Assembly (NCBI RefSeq): GCF_040096055.1
Contig: NZ_JBBMFK010000012.1
Span: 1 to 64,000 of the forward strand
Source: Pseudoflavonifractor intestinihominis
GTDB lineage: Bacteria > Bacillota > Clostridia > Oscillospirales > Oscillospiraceae
DNA length: 64,000 nt
Reading direction: 5' to 3'
Every line of letters starts with the position of its first letter. Within the stretch, counting starts at the first letter, position 1. The position numbers and the translations under genes are program-made. A model generated the notes under the pieces. The model made no database searches, was not told the origin of the DNA, and was given only the letters and a program-made list of their open reading frames with translations. Below, in pieces: positions 33,712 through 42,360 of the stretch.

Positions 33712-35551
33712 GTGTACAGACCTCCATCGCCTTCCGGCAGAGACTTTCTCCATCCAATCCGCAGAGCTTTCGCAGTTCTGCCACAGAACCGTGGGTCACA
33801 AAAGAACGTCCAAGGTTGCACAGCGCCACGTTGGCGGCCGGCGAACCGGCCAGGGCCAGTTCTGCGGCAATCCGACGGCCCACACAGTTGGCATCCATGA
33901 CATCTTCCGCCACGAGCAGGCGACCGGTTTTAGAAAGAGAATTCTGGATCGTATGGATATCAATCGGTGTAATGGTATTCAGCTTCACAACATCAGCCGA
34001 TATTCCTTGCTGCTGGAGCAATTCGGCGCAGCGGAGCACCTCGTTTATCATAACGCCGTACCCGACCAGCGTCACATCACTTCCCTGCCGCAGCAGGACG
34101 GCGGGCCCGGTGCCGGAATCCGCCGTATATGCCCCCTCACCGCCGCGGGGGTAGCGCAGCGCCACGGGCCCCTGCACCTCCTGGATGGCATAGGCCAGCA
34201 TCGTCTTCAGCTCAGAAAAACTGGCCGGGCAGAGTACAGTCATGCCCGGGACTGTGTCCAGAAATGCCACATCAAAGACGCCGTGATGGGTCTCGCCGTC
34301 CTCTCCCACCAGACCGGCCCGATCCACCGCAAAGACCACATGGAGGCCCTGAATGGCAACGTCATGGATCAGCATGTCATAGCCGCGCTGAAGAAAGGTG
34401 GAGTAGACCGCGAAAACAGGTACCATACCCTGCTTGGCCATTCCGGCGGCCATGGCAGTGGCGTGGCCCTCCGCGATTCCCACATCAAAGCTGCGGGACG
34501 GAAAGCGGCAGAAAAACTCCCCCAGCCCTGTACCATCCCGCATGGCCGCTGTAATGGCACAGATCCTGCTGTCTTTCTCCGCCAACTCACACAGCGTCCC
34601 GCCAAAAGCGGCAGAGAAATTGGGGCTCCCTGCCGACAGCGGCTCTCCCGTCTGGACACAAAAGCGGCCCACACCGTGGAAACGATCCGGATTCCGCTCT
34701 GCAGGTGTATACCCATTCCCCTTTACAGTCCTTACATGGAGCAGGACGGGGCCCTCGATATCCTTCGCATACCGGAGAAGGCTGGTCAGTCCCTTCACGT
34801 CATGGCCGTCCACCGGGCCCAGATAGGTGAAGCCCATATCCTCAAAAAAGGAGCAGGGCAGCAGGGTCTCTTTGACCGCTTTTTTGATCCTGTGGGTGAT
34901 GCGGTAAAGGGTTTTCCCCCCGGGTATCGTACCGGTTACCTTACGATATCCCTTCTTGAACCGCAGGTACTGGGGCTTCAGGCGCTGTCTGGCCAGATGT
35001 TCAGCAATGCCGCCCACGTTTTTGGTGATGGACATGCCGTTGTCGTTGAGGATGACGAGCATTCGTTCGCCGCTGTTGCCGGCATCTGAGAGGCCCTCAT
35101 ACGCCAGACCGCCGGTAAGCGCGCCGTCACCAATGAGAGCGATCACATAGTAATTATCCCCCAGCAGCGTCCGTCCCCTGGCCATACCGGTGGCCACGGA
35201 CACCGAGTTGGATGCATGACCGGCGATAAAGGCATCACAGCAGCTCTCCGCCGGTTTTGGAAAGCCGGACATGCCGCCGAATGTGCGCAGGCTGGACATC
35301 TTGTCTGCCCGCCCTGTGAGGATCTTATGGGTATAGCACTGGTGTCCCACATCAAAGACCAACCGGTCACGGGTAAAATCAAACACCCGGTGAAGGGCCA
35401 CTGTGATCTCTACCGCGCCCAGGTTGGAGGCCAGATGACCGCCGGTTTTGGAGACCGAGTCGATCAGGCTGGCACGGAGGCGGGTGCAAAGCGTCTCAGC
35501 TTCACAGTCCGTTATATTCTTTATATCCGGAATATCCGCTTGCTGAATCAT
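33704..35551 (-). CDS. dxs: 1-deoxy-D-xylulose-5-phosphate synthase (615 aa)
   Basis: Thiamine-diphosphate transketolase-like enzyme that condenses pyruvate and glyceraldehyde 3-phosphate, the first step of the MEP isoprenoid pathway. The TPP motif is GDGALTGGLAYEGL; the DRAGLVGEDGETHHG block and the transketolase C-terminal domain follow. ATG 35551 follows GAGGTG. ispA two genes upstream uses the pathway product, so this block supplies prenyl diphosphates. Confidence 0.96.
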   Translation of the reverse strand: MIQQADIPDIKNITDCEAETLCTRLRASLIDSVSKTGGHLASNLGAVEITVALHRVFDFTRDRLVFDVGHQCYTHKILTGRADKMSSLRTFGGMSGFPKPAESCCDAFIAGHASNSVSVATGMARGRTLLGDNYYVIALIGDGALTGGLAYEGLSDAGNSGERMLVILNDNGMSITKNVGGIAEHLARQRLKPQYLRFKKGYRKVTGTIPGGKTLYRITHRIKKAVKETLLPCSFFEDMGFTYLGPVDGHDVKGLTSLLRYAKDIEGPVLLHVRTVKGNGYTPAERNPDRFHGVGRFCVQTGEPLSAGSPNFSAAFGGTLCELAEKDSRICAITAAMRDGTGLGEFFCRFPSRSFDVGIAEGHATAMAAGMAKQGMVPVFAVYSTFLQRGYDMLIHDVAIQGLHVVFAVDRAGLVGEDGETHHGVFDVAFLDTVPGMTVLCPASFSELKTMLAYAIQEVQGPVALRYPRGGEGAYTADSGTGPAVLLRQGSDVTLVGYGVMINEVLRCAELLQQQGISADVVKLNTITPIDIHTIQNSLSKTGRLLVAEDVMDANCVGRRIAAELALAGSPAANVALCNLGRSFVTHGSVAELRKLCGLDGESLCRKAMEVCTRG

Positions 35552-35575
35552 AAGCACCTCTGTATGAATCACTTA

Positions 35576-36037
35576 TTAGATCAGGAAGGTACCTCCCAGG
35601 CCGATGGCGACCCCCAGCAGCGCCCCCATGATCACCTGCATGGGCGTGTGGCCCAGCAGTTCTTTCAGCTCTTTTCCAAAGAGCTCCGGTTTCATCTCAC
35701 TCCAGTGGTCCATCATATAGTTGAGAATCTTGGCCTGCTCACCGGCGGCCTTGCGGACGTTGGCGGCGTCGTACATCACCACGATGGCCACCACGGCCGC
35801 GATGGCAAAGAGGGGCGAGGAAAAGCCGTACAGCATGCCGGTGGACGCGGCACAGGCGGAGACAAAGGCGGAGTGCGAACTGGGCATACCGCCGCTGGCC
35901 CAAATCTGGCGCCAGTCAAGCCGGCGTTTGGTCAAAAGCTGGATGACCACCTTCAGTATCTGGGCCACGGCCCAGGACACGGCGGCCAGAATCAGAATCA
36001 AGTTGCCCAGATGGTAATTGGCGGCATTCAATTCCAT
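35576..36037 (-). CDS. DUF212 / divergent PAP2 family membrane protein (153 aa)
   Basis: Four hydrophobic segments and the DUF212 signature GGMPSSHSAFVSACA with Ser-His as in PAP2 phosphatases, then YDAANVRKAAGEQA and LGHTPMQVIMGALLG. A membrane phosphatase acting on lipid or isoprenoid phosphates is suggested by the motif and by its place between ispA and dxs; it is not proven for this family (YuiD-like). Confidence 0.9.
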   Translation of the reverse strand: MELNAANYHLGNLILILAAVSWAVAQILKVVIQLLTKRRLDWRQIWASGGMPSSHSAFVSACAASTGMLYGFSSPLFAIAAVVAIVVMYDAANVRKAAGEQAKILNYMMDHWSEMKPELFGKELKELLGHTPMQVIMGALLGVAIGLGGTFLI

Positions 36038-36043
36038 ATGCGG

Positions 36044-36925
36044 TCACTTCTCCCGTTTCACCAGTTTATCCGCCAGCCAGCAGAGGAAACCGGCGTCCTC
36101 GAAGGTACTCTGCAGCGCCTCTTTGGCCACTTCGGTCTTCTCGCTTACCAGCGCTTCACATGCTTCCATTCCCTTGAGGCTGACAAACGTCACTTTCTCG
36201 TTGGCGGCGTCGGAGCCGATGGGCTTGCCCAGCTTGGCCTCGTCACCCTCTACATCCAGCATATCGTCCCGGATTTGGAAGGCCAGGCCCAACAGTTCGG
36301 CGTACCGCCGCACAGCAGCCCGCTCCTGCGCTCCGCCGCCGGCCACAATACAGCCGATCTCGGCTGCCGCGGAGATAAGCGCACCTGTCTTCAGACGCTG
36401 GAGTTCCTCCACTTCTGACAGGGAGAGAGAGTGCCCCTCCCCCGCCATGTCCAGCGCCTGTCCGCCCACCATGCCCCGGGCTCCGGCTGCACGGCCCAGG
36501 CAGGCGGAGGCAGCCAGCGCCTTGTCCGCACCGAGGGACGTACCGTGCTCCGCAATGGTCTCAAAGGCAGCAGTCAGCAGGGCGTCTCCGGCCAGGACCG
36601 CCGTGGCTTCACCGTAGACCTTGTGATTGGTGGGCCGGCCACGGCGCAGATCGTCGTCATCCATGCAGGGCAGATCGTCGTGGATGAGAGAATAAGTATG
36701 GATCATCTCCACCGCGCAGGCAAAGGGCAGAGCGGTATTCACGTCTCCCCCGCACATGCGGCAGGTCTCCAGCGCCAGCACGGGCCGGAGACGCTTTCCG
36801 CCCGCCAGAAGGCTGTAAAGCATGGCGTCATACAGATCGGCCCGGGACTCCCGTCCCGCAAAACACTGCCTCAGATAGTTTTCCACCAGGGCGCAATCCG
36901 CGCGAAGCACTTCTTCGTACATCAT
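36044..36925 (-). CDS. ispA: Polyprenyl (farnesyl/geranyl) diphosphate synthase (293 aa)
   Basis: Trans-isoprenyl diphosphate synthase. The first Asp-rich motif is in LIHDDLPCMDDDDLRRG and the second in QIRDDMLDVEGD; the GGKRLRPVL block is conserved. The spacing in the first motif fits the bacterial FPP-synthase type. The start is one of two adjacent ATGs at 36925/36922 after AAGGAG; the longer frame to 37033 overlaps xseB and is not conserved. It makes C15 prenyl diphosphate for undecaprenyl and quinone synthesis. Confidence 0.94.
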   Translation of the reverse strand: MMYEEVLRADCALVENYLRQCFAGRESRADLYDAMLYSLLAGGKRLRPVLALETCRMCGGDVNTALPFACAVEMIHTYSLIHDDLPCMDDDDLRRGRPTNHKVYGEATAVLAGDALLTAAFETIAEHGTSLGADKALAASACLGRAAGARGMVGGQALDMAGEGHSLSLSEVEELQRLKTGALISAAAEIGCIVAGGGAQERAAVRRYAELLGLAFQIRDDMLDVEGDEAKLGKPIGSDAANEKVTFVSLKGMEACEALVSEKTEVAKEALQSTFEDAGFLCWLADKLVKREK

Positions 36926-37033
36926 CCCGACTCCTTTGTTCTGCAAAACTTCGGCACGGCGGTCCGAAACGGCCCGTTTCGCGCCGGGAAACCCAGGAGA
37001 CGCCACACACCGCGTCTCCTGGGGCAAAACCAA

Positions 37034-37267
37034 TCACACGCCCTGGTCCATGGGCTGCTCCACCGGCGTCCCATCCGGAGCTGCGGTCAGCTTGATGACC
37101 TTCTGCTCCGCCTTGTCCAGCATGGTGGAACACTTTTTCATCAGGCTTGTCCCCTCCTCAAAGAGGGCCAGCGCGTCTTCCAGCGGCGCGTCACCCTGCT
37201 CCAGCTTGGACACGATCTCCTCCAGCCGGGCCATGGCCTGTTCAAAGGTCAGCTTCTTCTCTGCCAT
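37034..37267 (-). CDS. xseB: Exodeoxyribonuclease VII small subunit (77 aa)
   Basis: Short helical protein with the family core LTFEQAMARLEEIVSKLEQGDAPLEDALALFEEGTSL. It binds XseA to form the single-strand-specific exonuclease VII. The ATG is 3 bases past the xseA stop. The C-terminal tail (KLTAAPDGTPVEQP) is not conserved. Confidence 0.96.
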   Translation of the reverse strand: MAEKKLTFEQAMARLEEIVSKLEQGDAPLEDALALFEEGTSLMKKCSTMLDKAEQKVIKLTAAPDGTPVEQPMDQGV

Positions 37268-37270
37268 CTG

Positions 37271-38470
37271 TCAATGCTCCTTTACCACACAGGGAATTTC
37301 TCCATCCGCCACCCGCAGGTGCAGGGTATCCCCTGCCACCACATCGGTTTTGGATCGCACCACCGTGCCGTCCTCCCGGCGTGGGATAGCGTAACCTCTG
37401 GCCAGCACCTTCAGGGGGCTCATGGCATCCAGAGATGCCGCCAGCCGGGCAAAACGCTGCCGCTCCCGGTTCAGCGCGCCAGAGAGGCCGTGGGCCAGAC
37501 GGGTGCGCTGATAGTCCAGCAGAACCCGCCGGTCCTCAATATAGTTCATGGGATTCTGTAAAGCGCGACTGCCTGACAGATGCTCCAATTTGGAGGACAG
37601 CTCGCCCAGACGCCGGGTCATAGCCTGGTCCATCCGGGCCGACAGCTGGTTCAATCTGCCCGCCACGTCCTTCTGATCGGGGACGGCCAGTTCTGCCGCG
37701 TTGGAGGGTGTGGCGGCTCGCAGATCCGCCACAAAATCGGCAATGGTCACATCCGGCTCATGGCCTACAGCGGAGATCACCGGGATCTGGGAGGCGTAAA
37801 TCGCCCGGGCCACGACCTCCTCGTTGAAGGCCCACAGGTCCTCCATGGAGCCGCCGCCCCGGCCGGTGATGATGAGGTCGGCCCAGCCCAGCCGGTTGAC
37901 CCACCCCAGAGCCGCGGCGATCTCGCCGGGAGCCTCAGCTCCCTGGACCCGCACGGGTACCACGGCCACCTGAGCCATGGGCCACCGGGCTCCCAGGATC
38001 CGCAGCATATCCCGCACCGCCGCGCCGGCGGCTGAGGTCACCAGGGCAATGCGCTTCGGAAAACGTGGAACCAGCTTTTTGTGGGCCGGATCAAACAGAC
38101 CCTCGGCGTACAGCTTGGCCTTGAGCTGTTCGAAGGCCACGTAGAGGTCGCCTACGCCGTCAGGCGTCAGGGCGCTGACGTAGAGCTGGTACTGCCCGTC
38201 CCGGGGAAACACCGTCACCCGGCCGAAGGCAACCACCTTCATGCCGTTCTCCGGGCGGAACCGAAGCGCGGACGCCTCCCGGCGGAACATGACGCAGCGG
38301 ATGGCGCCTCCCTCATCCTTCATGGAGAAATAGTGATGGCCGGAGGGGTACATCTTGTAGTTGGAGATCTCGCCCCGGATATAGATGCCGGAGAGGGCGC
38401 CGTTTCCGTCCAGAAGATCTTTGATGTACTGGTTGACCTGGGAGACTGAGTAGACCGTGTCATTTCTCAT
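37271..38470 (-). CDS. xseA: Exodeoxyribonuclease VII large subunit (399 aa)
   Basis: N-terminal OB fold (VSQVNQYIKDLLDG...IYIRGEISNYK), the ExoVII catalytic core (ALVTSAAGAAVRDM, ITGRGGGSMEDLWAFN, PVISAVGHEPDVTIADFVADLRAATPSNAAEL) and a C-terminal coiled coil. The start is MRND at 38470 because the ribosome binding site GGGGAG overlaps a more upstream ATG. It overlaps the end of the Kae1-like gene. Confidence 0.96.
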   Translation of the reverse strand: MRNDTVYSVSQVNQYIKDLLDGNGALSGIYIRGEISNYKMYPSGHHYFSMKDEGGAIRCVMFRREASALRFRPENGMKVVAFGRVTVFPRDGQYQLYVSALTPDGVGDLYVAFEQLKAKLYAEGLFDPAHKKLVPRFPKRIALVTSAAGAAVRDMLRILGARWPMAQVAVVPVRVQGAEAPGEIAAALGWVNRLGWADLIITGRGGGSMEDLWAFNEEVVARAIYASQIPVISAVGHEPDVTIADFVADLRAATPSNAAELAVPDQKDVAGRLNQLSARMDQAMTRRLGELSSKLEHLSGSRALQNPMNYIEDRRVLLDYQRTRLAHGLSGALNRERQRFARLAASLDAMSPLKVLARGYAIPRREDGTVVRSKTDVVAGDTLHLRVADGEIPCVVKEH

Positions 38471-39407
38471 GGACATGCTCCCCCGCCCGCAGGCTGCGCC
38501 AGGCCAGAATGGCTACGCCCATGGCGTTGTCCGTGGAGTATCTGGGCTCGGCAAAGACCGCGCCCCCCAGCCTCTCCCGCAGCAGCGTATTGGAGGCCAC
38601 GCCGCCGGAGCAGAGCACACTCAGTCCGGGATGTTCCTCCAGGGCGACCGCCGTGGCTCTGGATACCGCGTCGGCGATGGTGTTCAGCGCAAAACGTGCA
38701 ATGTCGGCAGGGGCTTCCCCCCGCTCCGCCAGGGCTTTGACCTGGTTCTCCACGCCGGAGAGAGAAAAAGAACAGCCGTTGAGCTTCACCTTAAAGCGTT
38801 TCTCACTCTGAGACTCCCGGGCCAGGGCGTCCAAAGCCTTTCCCGCGGGAAAATCCAGCCCCAGCAGCTTCCCGGTCCGGTCGATGAGCTGGCCGGCAGA
38901 GATATCGCTGGTGCCTCCGATGGCCTGGGCACGGACATTGATCCCCTCCGGCTCCACGTACAGCAGTTCCGTGGTGCCTCCGGAGAGGTGCCAGGCCAGA
39001 ATAGGCGCGTCCAGCAGATCCATCCGCCCGGCAGACCAGGCGGCGGCGGCAATATGCCCCTGCTGGTGGGACACCGGGAAAAATGGGACGTCCAAGGTGG
39101 CGGACAGGGCTCTCCCCTGTCCTTCTCCCGCCAGGAAACAGGGCATGTAAGAGCCGTCCACCGCTCTGGGGCGGGTGCTGGCGCCCACAGCGGCCAGATC
39201 CCGGAGCAGCTCCTTCCCGCGAAGCTGCTCAAAGAGACCGGGCAGCCGCTTCACATGCTGGAACAGGGCGTCGCTCTGGCGCAGGCCCAAAGTCCCGGAG
39301 GGCACATCCAGCAGGCGGCCGATATTCTCCCCCGAGGACCCGTCAAATACAGCTACGGAGGTGGTGTAATTGCTGGTGTCAAGGCCCAGGCAGCGTAGTC
39401 CGGTCAT
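38460..39407 (-). CDS. Kae1-like (TsaD-paralogue) protein (315 aa)
   Basis: ASKHA fold protein related to TsaD/Kae1: GLDTSNYTTSVAVFD at the N-terminus, the HQQGH (HxxxH) metal site, LSGGTTELLYV and CSGGVASNTLLRERL. It lacks part of the true TsaD signature and sits between nusB and xseA, where clostridia carry a Kae1-like paralogue. Whether it contributes to t6A synthesis is unknown; the main TsaD would be elsewhere. It overlaps nusB by 4 bp. Confidence 0.88.
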   Translation of the reverse strand: MTGLRCLGLDTSNYTTSVAVFDGSSGENIGRLLDVPSGTLGLRQSDALFQHVKRLPGLFEQLRGKELLRDLAAVGASTRPRAVDGSYMPCFLAGEGQGRALSATLDVPFFPVSHQQGHIAAAAWSAGRMDLLDAPILAWHLSGGTTELLYVEPEGINVRAQAIGGTSDISAGQLIDRTGKLLGLDFPAGKALDALARESQSEKRFKVKLNGCSFSLSGVENQVKALAERGEAPADIARFALNTIADAVSRATAVALEEHPGLSVLCSGGVASNTLLRERLGGAVFAEPRYSTDNAMGVAILAWRSLRAGEHVHEK

Positions 39408-39934
39408 GCCTGGGGGGCCTCCTCCCCCTCCCCGGCGGCGGGCTCGGCATCAAAAATGTCCTCTGCCTGGAAGGGGGACACCCGCTCGGGGATGGACTCC
39501 TTGCGGACAAAGGAGCCCAGAATGCCGTTGATGAAAGAGACGACCTCAGGAGTCTCATACCCCTTGGCGATCTCCAGGGCTTCGTTGATGGCTGCGGCAT
39601 TGGGTACATCCTGCATGTAGAGGATCTCGTACATGGCCACCCGCATCACGGCCACCGCCACCCGGGGGATCCGGGAGAAGGTCCAGCCGATGGCGTAGCG
39701 GGAGATGTAGTCGTCCAGCTCGGGGCAGTGGAGGTACACCCCCCGCACCAGCTCGCTTATGTACTCCCGCTGCTTGGCGTTGGGATATTCGGCGTAAAGA
39801 GGCTCTTCCTCCCCGATGAGCGCAAAGGTCGCGCGCGTCAGGGCCGTATCCAGAAGTTCATCGGCAGTCTGGTCGGTAAAGCTGAGCTCAAAGGTGAGGT
39901 GCACGGCAATTTCTCTGGCGTTGGTCCTGGTCAT
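39404..39934 (-). CDS. nusB: Transcription antitermination factor NusB (176 aa)
   Basis: All-helical RNA-binding factor of rRNA antitermination complexes. The N-terminal NAREIAVHLTFELSF and the C-terminal block LYMQDVPNAAAINEALEIAKGY...FINGILG are typical. The start is MTRTNARE at 39934; the long upstream extension is not conserved. A non-conserved acidic tail of about 30 residues is present (AEDIFDAEPAAGEGEE). First gene of the long block that ends with recN. Confidence 0.93.
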   Translation of the reverse strand: MTRTNAREIAVHLTFELSFTDQTADELLDTALTRATFALIGEEEPLYAEYPNAKQREYISELVRGVYLHCPELDDYISRYAIGWTFSRIPRVAVAVMRVAMYEILYMQDVPNAAAINEALEIAKGYETPEVVSFINGILGSFVRKESIPERVSPFQAEDIFDAEPAAGEGEEAPQA

Positions 39935-40069
39935 GTTTCTTCCTCCGTCACGGGCCGTCCTGCCGGCCCTGCTATTTCTCTCATGAATGGATAGTCCAAT
40001 GAATATAACCCTATTATATACAAAGTCCGACCAAAGATAAACCCCCAGTTTTGCGCCTGTACGCAAAAA

Positions 40070-40100
40070 AGCATTGAGCGCGGGGGCCGCGCCCAATGCT
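40070..40100 (-). terminator. Bidirectional terminator between nusB and the Asp23 gene
   Basis: A GC-rich stem (AGCATTGAGCGCGG / CCGCGCCCAATGCT with one internal mismatch) flanked by AAAAAA and TTTTTT, 17 bases after the Asp23 stop on the minus strand. Confidence 0.85.
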
Positions 40101-40117
40101 CTTTTTTATGGGAGATG

Positions 40118-40510
40118 TTACTGAGGCCGCTTGGCGTCCCGGTCAAAGGTGATGCCGGTGACGTTCACGTTGACGCAGGCGGGGGTCAGGCCGCTGGTAT
40201 TCTCAAGGCTGGAGAACACGGCGTCCTGCACCTTGGCGGCCACCTCGGGGATGGTATAGCCGTACTTCACCAGGATGCCCACGTCGACGGTCAGGCTGCC
40301 GTCCTCGTTGCTGGAGACGCGGACGCCCTTGGCCAGGTTCTTCTTGCCGCCCAGCATCTCCACCAGATCATTGCCCAGATTGGCCGCCAGGCTGCCGACA
40401 CCTTCTACCTCCAGCGCGGCGGCGGCGGCGATGACCGCCATAACATCCTCGGATATATGGATATTTCCCATCTCGTCGGGGCGGGAAACATACTCTCTGC
40501 CTTCGCCCAT
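40118..40510 (-). CDS. Asp23/Gls24 family envelope protein (130 aa)
   Basis: DUF322 family: MGNIHISEDVMAVIAAAAALEVEGV, then GVRVSSNEDGSLTVDVGILVKYGYTIPEVA and VQDAVFSSLENTSGL, NVNVTGITF. Such proteins are cell-envelope-associated in staphylococci, and are also found near nusB in many Firmicutes. Start MGEGRE at 40510 after AAGGAGTG. The upstream extension is not conserved. Monocistronic between a promoter and a terminator. Confidence 0.93.
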   Translation of the reverse strand: MGEGREYVSRPDEMGNIHISEDVMAVIAAAAALEVEGVGSLAANLGNDLVEMLGGKKNLAKGVRVSSNEDGSLTVDVGILVKYGYTIPEVAAKVQDAVFSSLENTSGLTPACVNVNVTGITFDRDAKRPQ

Positions 40511-40560
40511 AAAGGTCACACTCCTTATGTCGTACAGTATAGGGTCCGATATCTTTAAGC

Positions 40561-40589
40561 ATTGTACCACAAACCGGCGAAAATAACAA
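40561..40589 (-). promoter_or_regulatory. Sigma-A-like promoter of the Asp23 family gene
   Basis: On the minus strand TTGTTA (40584-40589) and TACAAT (40561-40566) are separated by 17 bp. A second -10-like TATACT lies closer to the gene. Confidence 0.6.
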
Positions 40590-40631
40590 ACATATTTTTA
40601 CCCATTGTCTGAAAACCTTTCCGAAAGCGCA

Positions 40632-40684
40632 CAGCCGGGCAGCCGGCCTGCGTTTTTCTCTCCCGCAGGCTGGCCGTCCGGCTG
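40632..40684 (-). terminator. Hairpin after the spoIIIA operon
   Basis: 21-base arms with a few mismatches (40632-40652 / 40664-40684), very GC-rich, 8 bases past the spoIIIAH stop. The U-tract is poor, so it is a likely but not certain terminator. Confidence 0.6.
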
Positions 40685-40692
40685 TTCCGGCG

Positions 40693-41319
40693 CTATTCCT
40701 CTGTGGCTTCGATGATCTTGATCTGGCTGGCCTCCATGCCGGTCTCGTCGGTGACGATCTCCGTGATCTTGGCCACGTCTGCGTCGGTGAGGCCCAAACC
40801 GTTGTTGGATACCACCACGGACACGCTGTTGTCTCCGATGAAGGCCACGCAGTCGGCATAGCCCTTGGCCGTGACCAGGTTTTCGATCTGGGCCTCGCTG
40901 ACCGTGACGCTGGCCATGGTCTGGATGGAGGCGTTGGCCTCGTCCTTCATGGCCTGGTCGGCGTTCTCATCCCCGGCGGCCTCCTGGAGCAGCGAGAGAG
41001 CGCTGTCCCTGGCCTGCTGCCGGTTGAGCCGGGCGGAGTCAAAGTAGTTGCTGCTCCCCGTCTCCGACGCACTGTTCTCTGTCTGCTGGCCGGAGGTCTC
41101 TCCGTCCGCCCCAGCGCTGGGCGAGGGCGAAGGAGAGGCGGAGACCGTGCTTCCGGTCAGGAGAGGGTCGTCGGTCTGGCTGCCCACCAGCGCCGCTTCC
41201 CCCAGGGTCTTCCCGGCATCCGCGTTGTTGTCCTTGTGGTAGGACCAGTTGAGGTAGACCGCCACGCACACAAAGAGGACGATGGCCGCCACCACCGCGT
41301 TTCGTTTCCAGAGCTTCAT
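40693..41319 (-). CDS. spoIIIAH: Stage III sporulation protein AH (208 aa)
   Basis: Mother-cell membrane protein of the SpoIIIA-SpoIIQ channel. One N-terminal transmembrane helix (about 7-24), a Ser/Pro-rich linker (about 55-95) and a C-terminal YscJ/FliF-like ring-building domain (about 100-208: RQQARDSALSLLQEAAGDENADQ... and ASVTVSEAQIENLVTAKGY). Last gene of the operon. In clostridia its partner may be SpoIIQ or another LytM protein, not present in this window. Confidence 0.95.
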   Translation of the reverse strand: MKLWKRNAVVAAIVLFVCVAVYLNWSYHKDNNADAGKTLGEAALVGSQTDDPLLTGSTVSASPSPSPSAGADGETSGQQTENSASETGSSNYFDSARLNRQQARDSALSLLQEAAGDENADQAMKDEANASIQTMASVTVSEAQIENLVTAKGYADCVAFIGDNSVSVVVSNNGLGLTDADVAKITEIVTDETGMEASQIKIIEATEE

Positions 41320-41347
41320 ACTGAACCAATCCTTTCACCATTTATCG

Positions 41348-41872
41348 TCATTTTGATTTGCATATGGATATTTTATCGGCGCCCAGCCCGGTGAGCGCAG
41401 ACACCGCGTCCACCAGCTTGAGGCAGACCGCCGGGTCGCCGCCCCCCGGACAGACCACCAGCGCACCTTGGTACTGGGGGTAGACCTGCTGGAGCACCAC
41501 TGTGTCCTCCGTACCTGAGCCTGTGGACACCACCACTGTGCTGGTGGAGCTCTCATCCCCGGACCGGGTGGCGTCCTGGGCCAGGATCTGCCGGGCGCCG
41601 CTCTTTACTGTGAGAACCACTGTCACCTCCCCTGCCCCGTCCACCTTGGAGAGCGCCTGCTCCAGCTTTTGCTCCATCTCCTCCACCTGAAAGCTCTCAC
41701 CGCCGCTTTCGCTCTGGCGCTCTGTGCCGCCGGATGGGGAACTGTCGTCTCCGCCCAGCGGCAGGAGAAGCAGCACGATGCCGGCCGCAATAACCAGAAG
41801 CACATATTTGTATTTTTGGAAGAGTTCTGCCGTCCTCTGGGTCAGCCTCTCCCATTGAAACGTCCATTTCAT
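41348..41872 (-). CDS. spoIIIAG: Stage III sporulation protein AG (174 aa)
   Basis: Ring-forming component of the feeding-tube channel. One transmembrane helix (KYVLLVIAAGIVLLLLPLG) followed by a SpoIIIAG domain: EMEQKLEQALSKVDGAGEVTVVLTVKSGARQIL and QYQGALVVCPGGGDPAVCLKLVDAVSALTGLGADKI. Start at 41872 after GGAGG; it overlaps spoIIIAF by 4 bp. Confidence 0.95.
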   Translation of the reverse strand: MKWTFQWERLTQRTAELFQKYKYVLLVIAAGIVLLLLPLGGDDSSPSGGTERQSESGGESFQVEEMEQKLEQALSKVDGAGEVTVVLTVKSGARQILAQDATRSGDESSTSTVVVSTGSGTEDTVVLQQVYPQYQGALVVCPGGGDPAVCLKLVDAVSALTGLGADKISICKSK

Positions 41873-42360
41873 TCCACATCCTCCACATAGCACTGCCGTT
41901 CAGCGGGGATGGCCAGTTCCGCCGCGATTACCCGGGTGAGGGCTGCCTGCTCCCCCTGAGTCAGGTCGCCTGTGATCTCAACCCCATCGGGCACCGGATA
42001 GTCCCCCGACTCTGTCCAGGCGGTCACCCGGACCTGGCAGACAACGCCCAGCTCCTCCGCCTTGTCCAAAATATATGCGCTGGTCTCGTCGGCTATGATA
42101 TCTTTCATCAATCTGCCGTTCTCCTCCTCCAGCGTGTCCACCGTCCCCATGGCCTCTACCCGGTACTCGGTCAGAATTCCGGCGAGGGTGCGGCTGTCGA
42201 TCCGAAGCACCGGCTGGATCATGGCCAGCACCAGCACAAGGGAACCGGTGAGGCGGCCGATTTTCCGCACTGTCCCGTTGGGCGACAGGCCGTCCGCCAA
42301 AGCCACAATGATGGCGCCGCAGGTGATACCCACCAGCCAGTCCCTGATTAGTTCTATCAT
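41869..42360 (-). CDS. spoIIIAF: Stage III sporulation protein AF (163 aa)
   Basis: Two N-terminal transmembrane helices (about 8-24 and 38-53) and a soluble domain ending in PVPDGVEITGDLTQGEQAALTR. Family core: LAGILTEYRV and VCQVRVTAWTESGDYP. It overlaps spoIIIAE by 4 bp at its start and spoIIIAG by 4 bp at its end. Confidence 0.94.
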   Translation of the reverse strand: MIELIRDWLVGITCGAIIVALADGLSPNGTVRKIGRLTGSLVLVLAMIQPVLRIDSRTLAGILTEYRVEAMGTVDTLEEENGRLMKDIIADETSAYILDKAEELGVVCQVRVTAWTESGDYPVPDGVEITGDLTQGEQAALTRVIAAELAIPAERQCYVEDVE

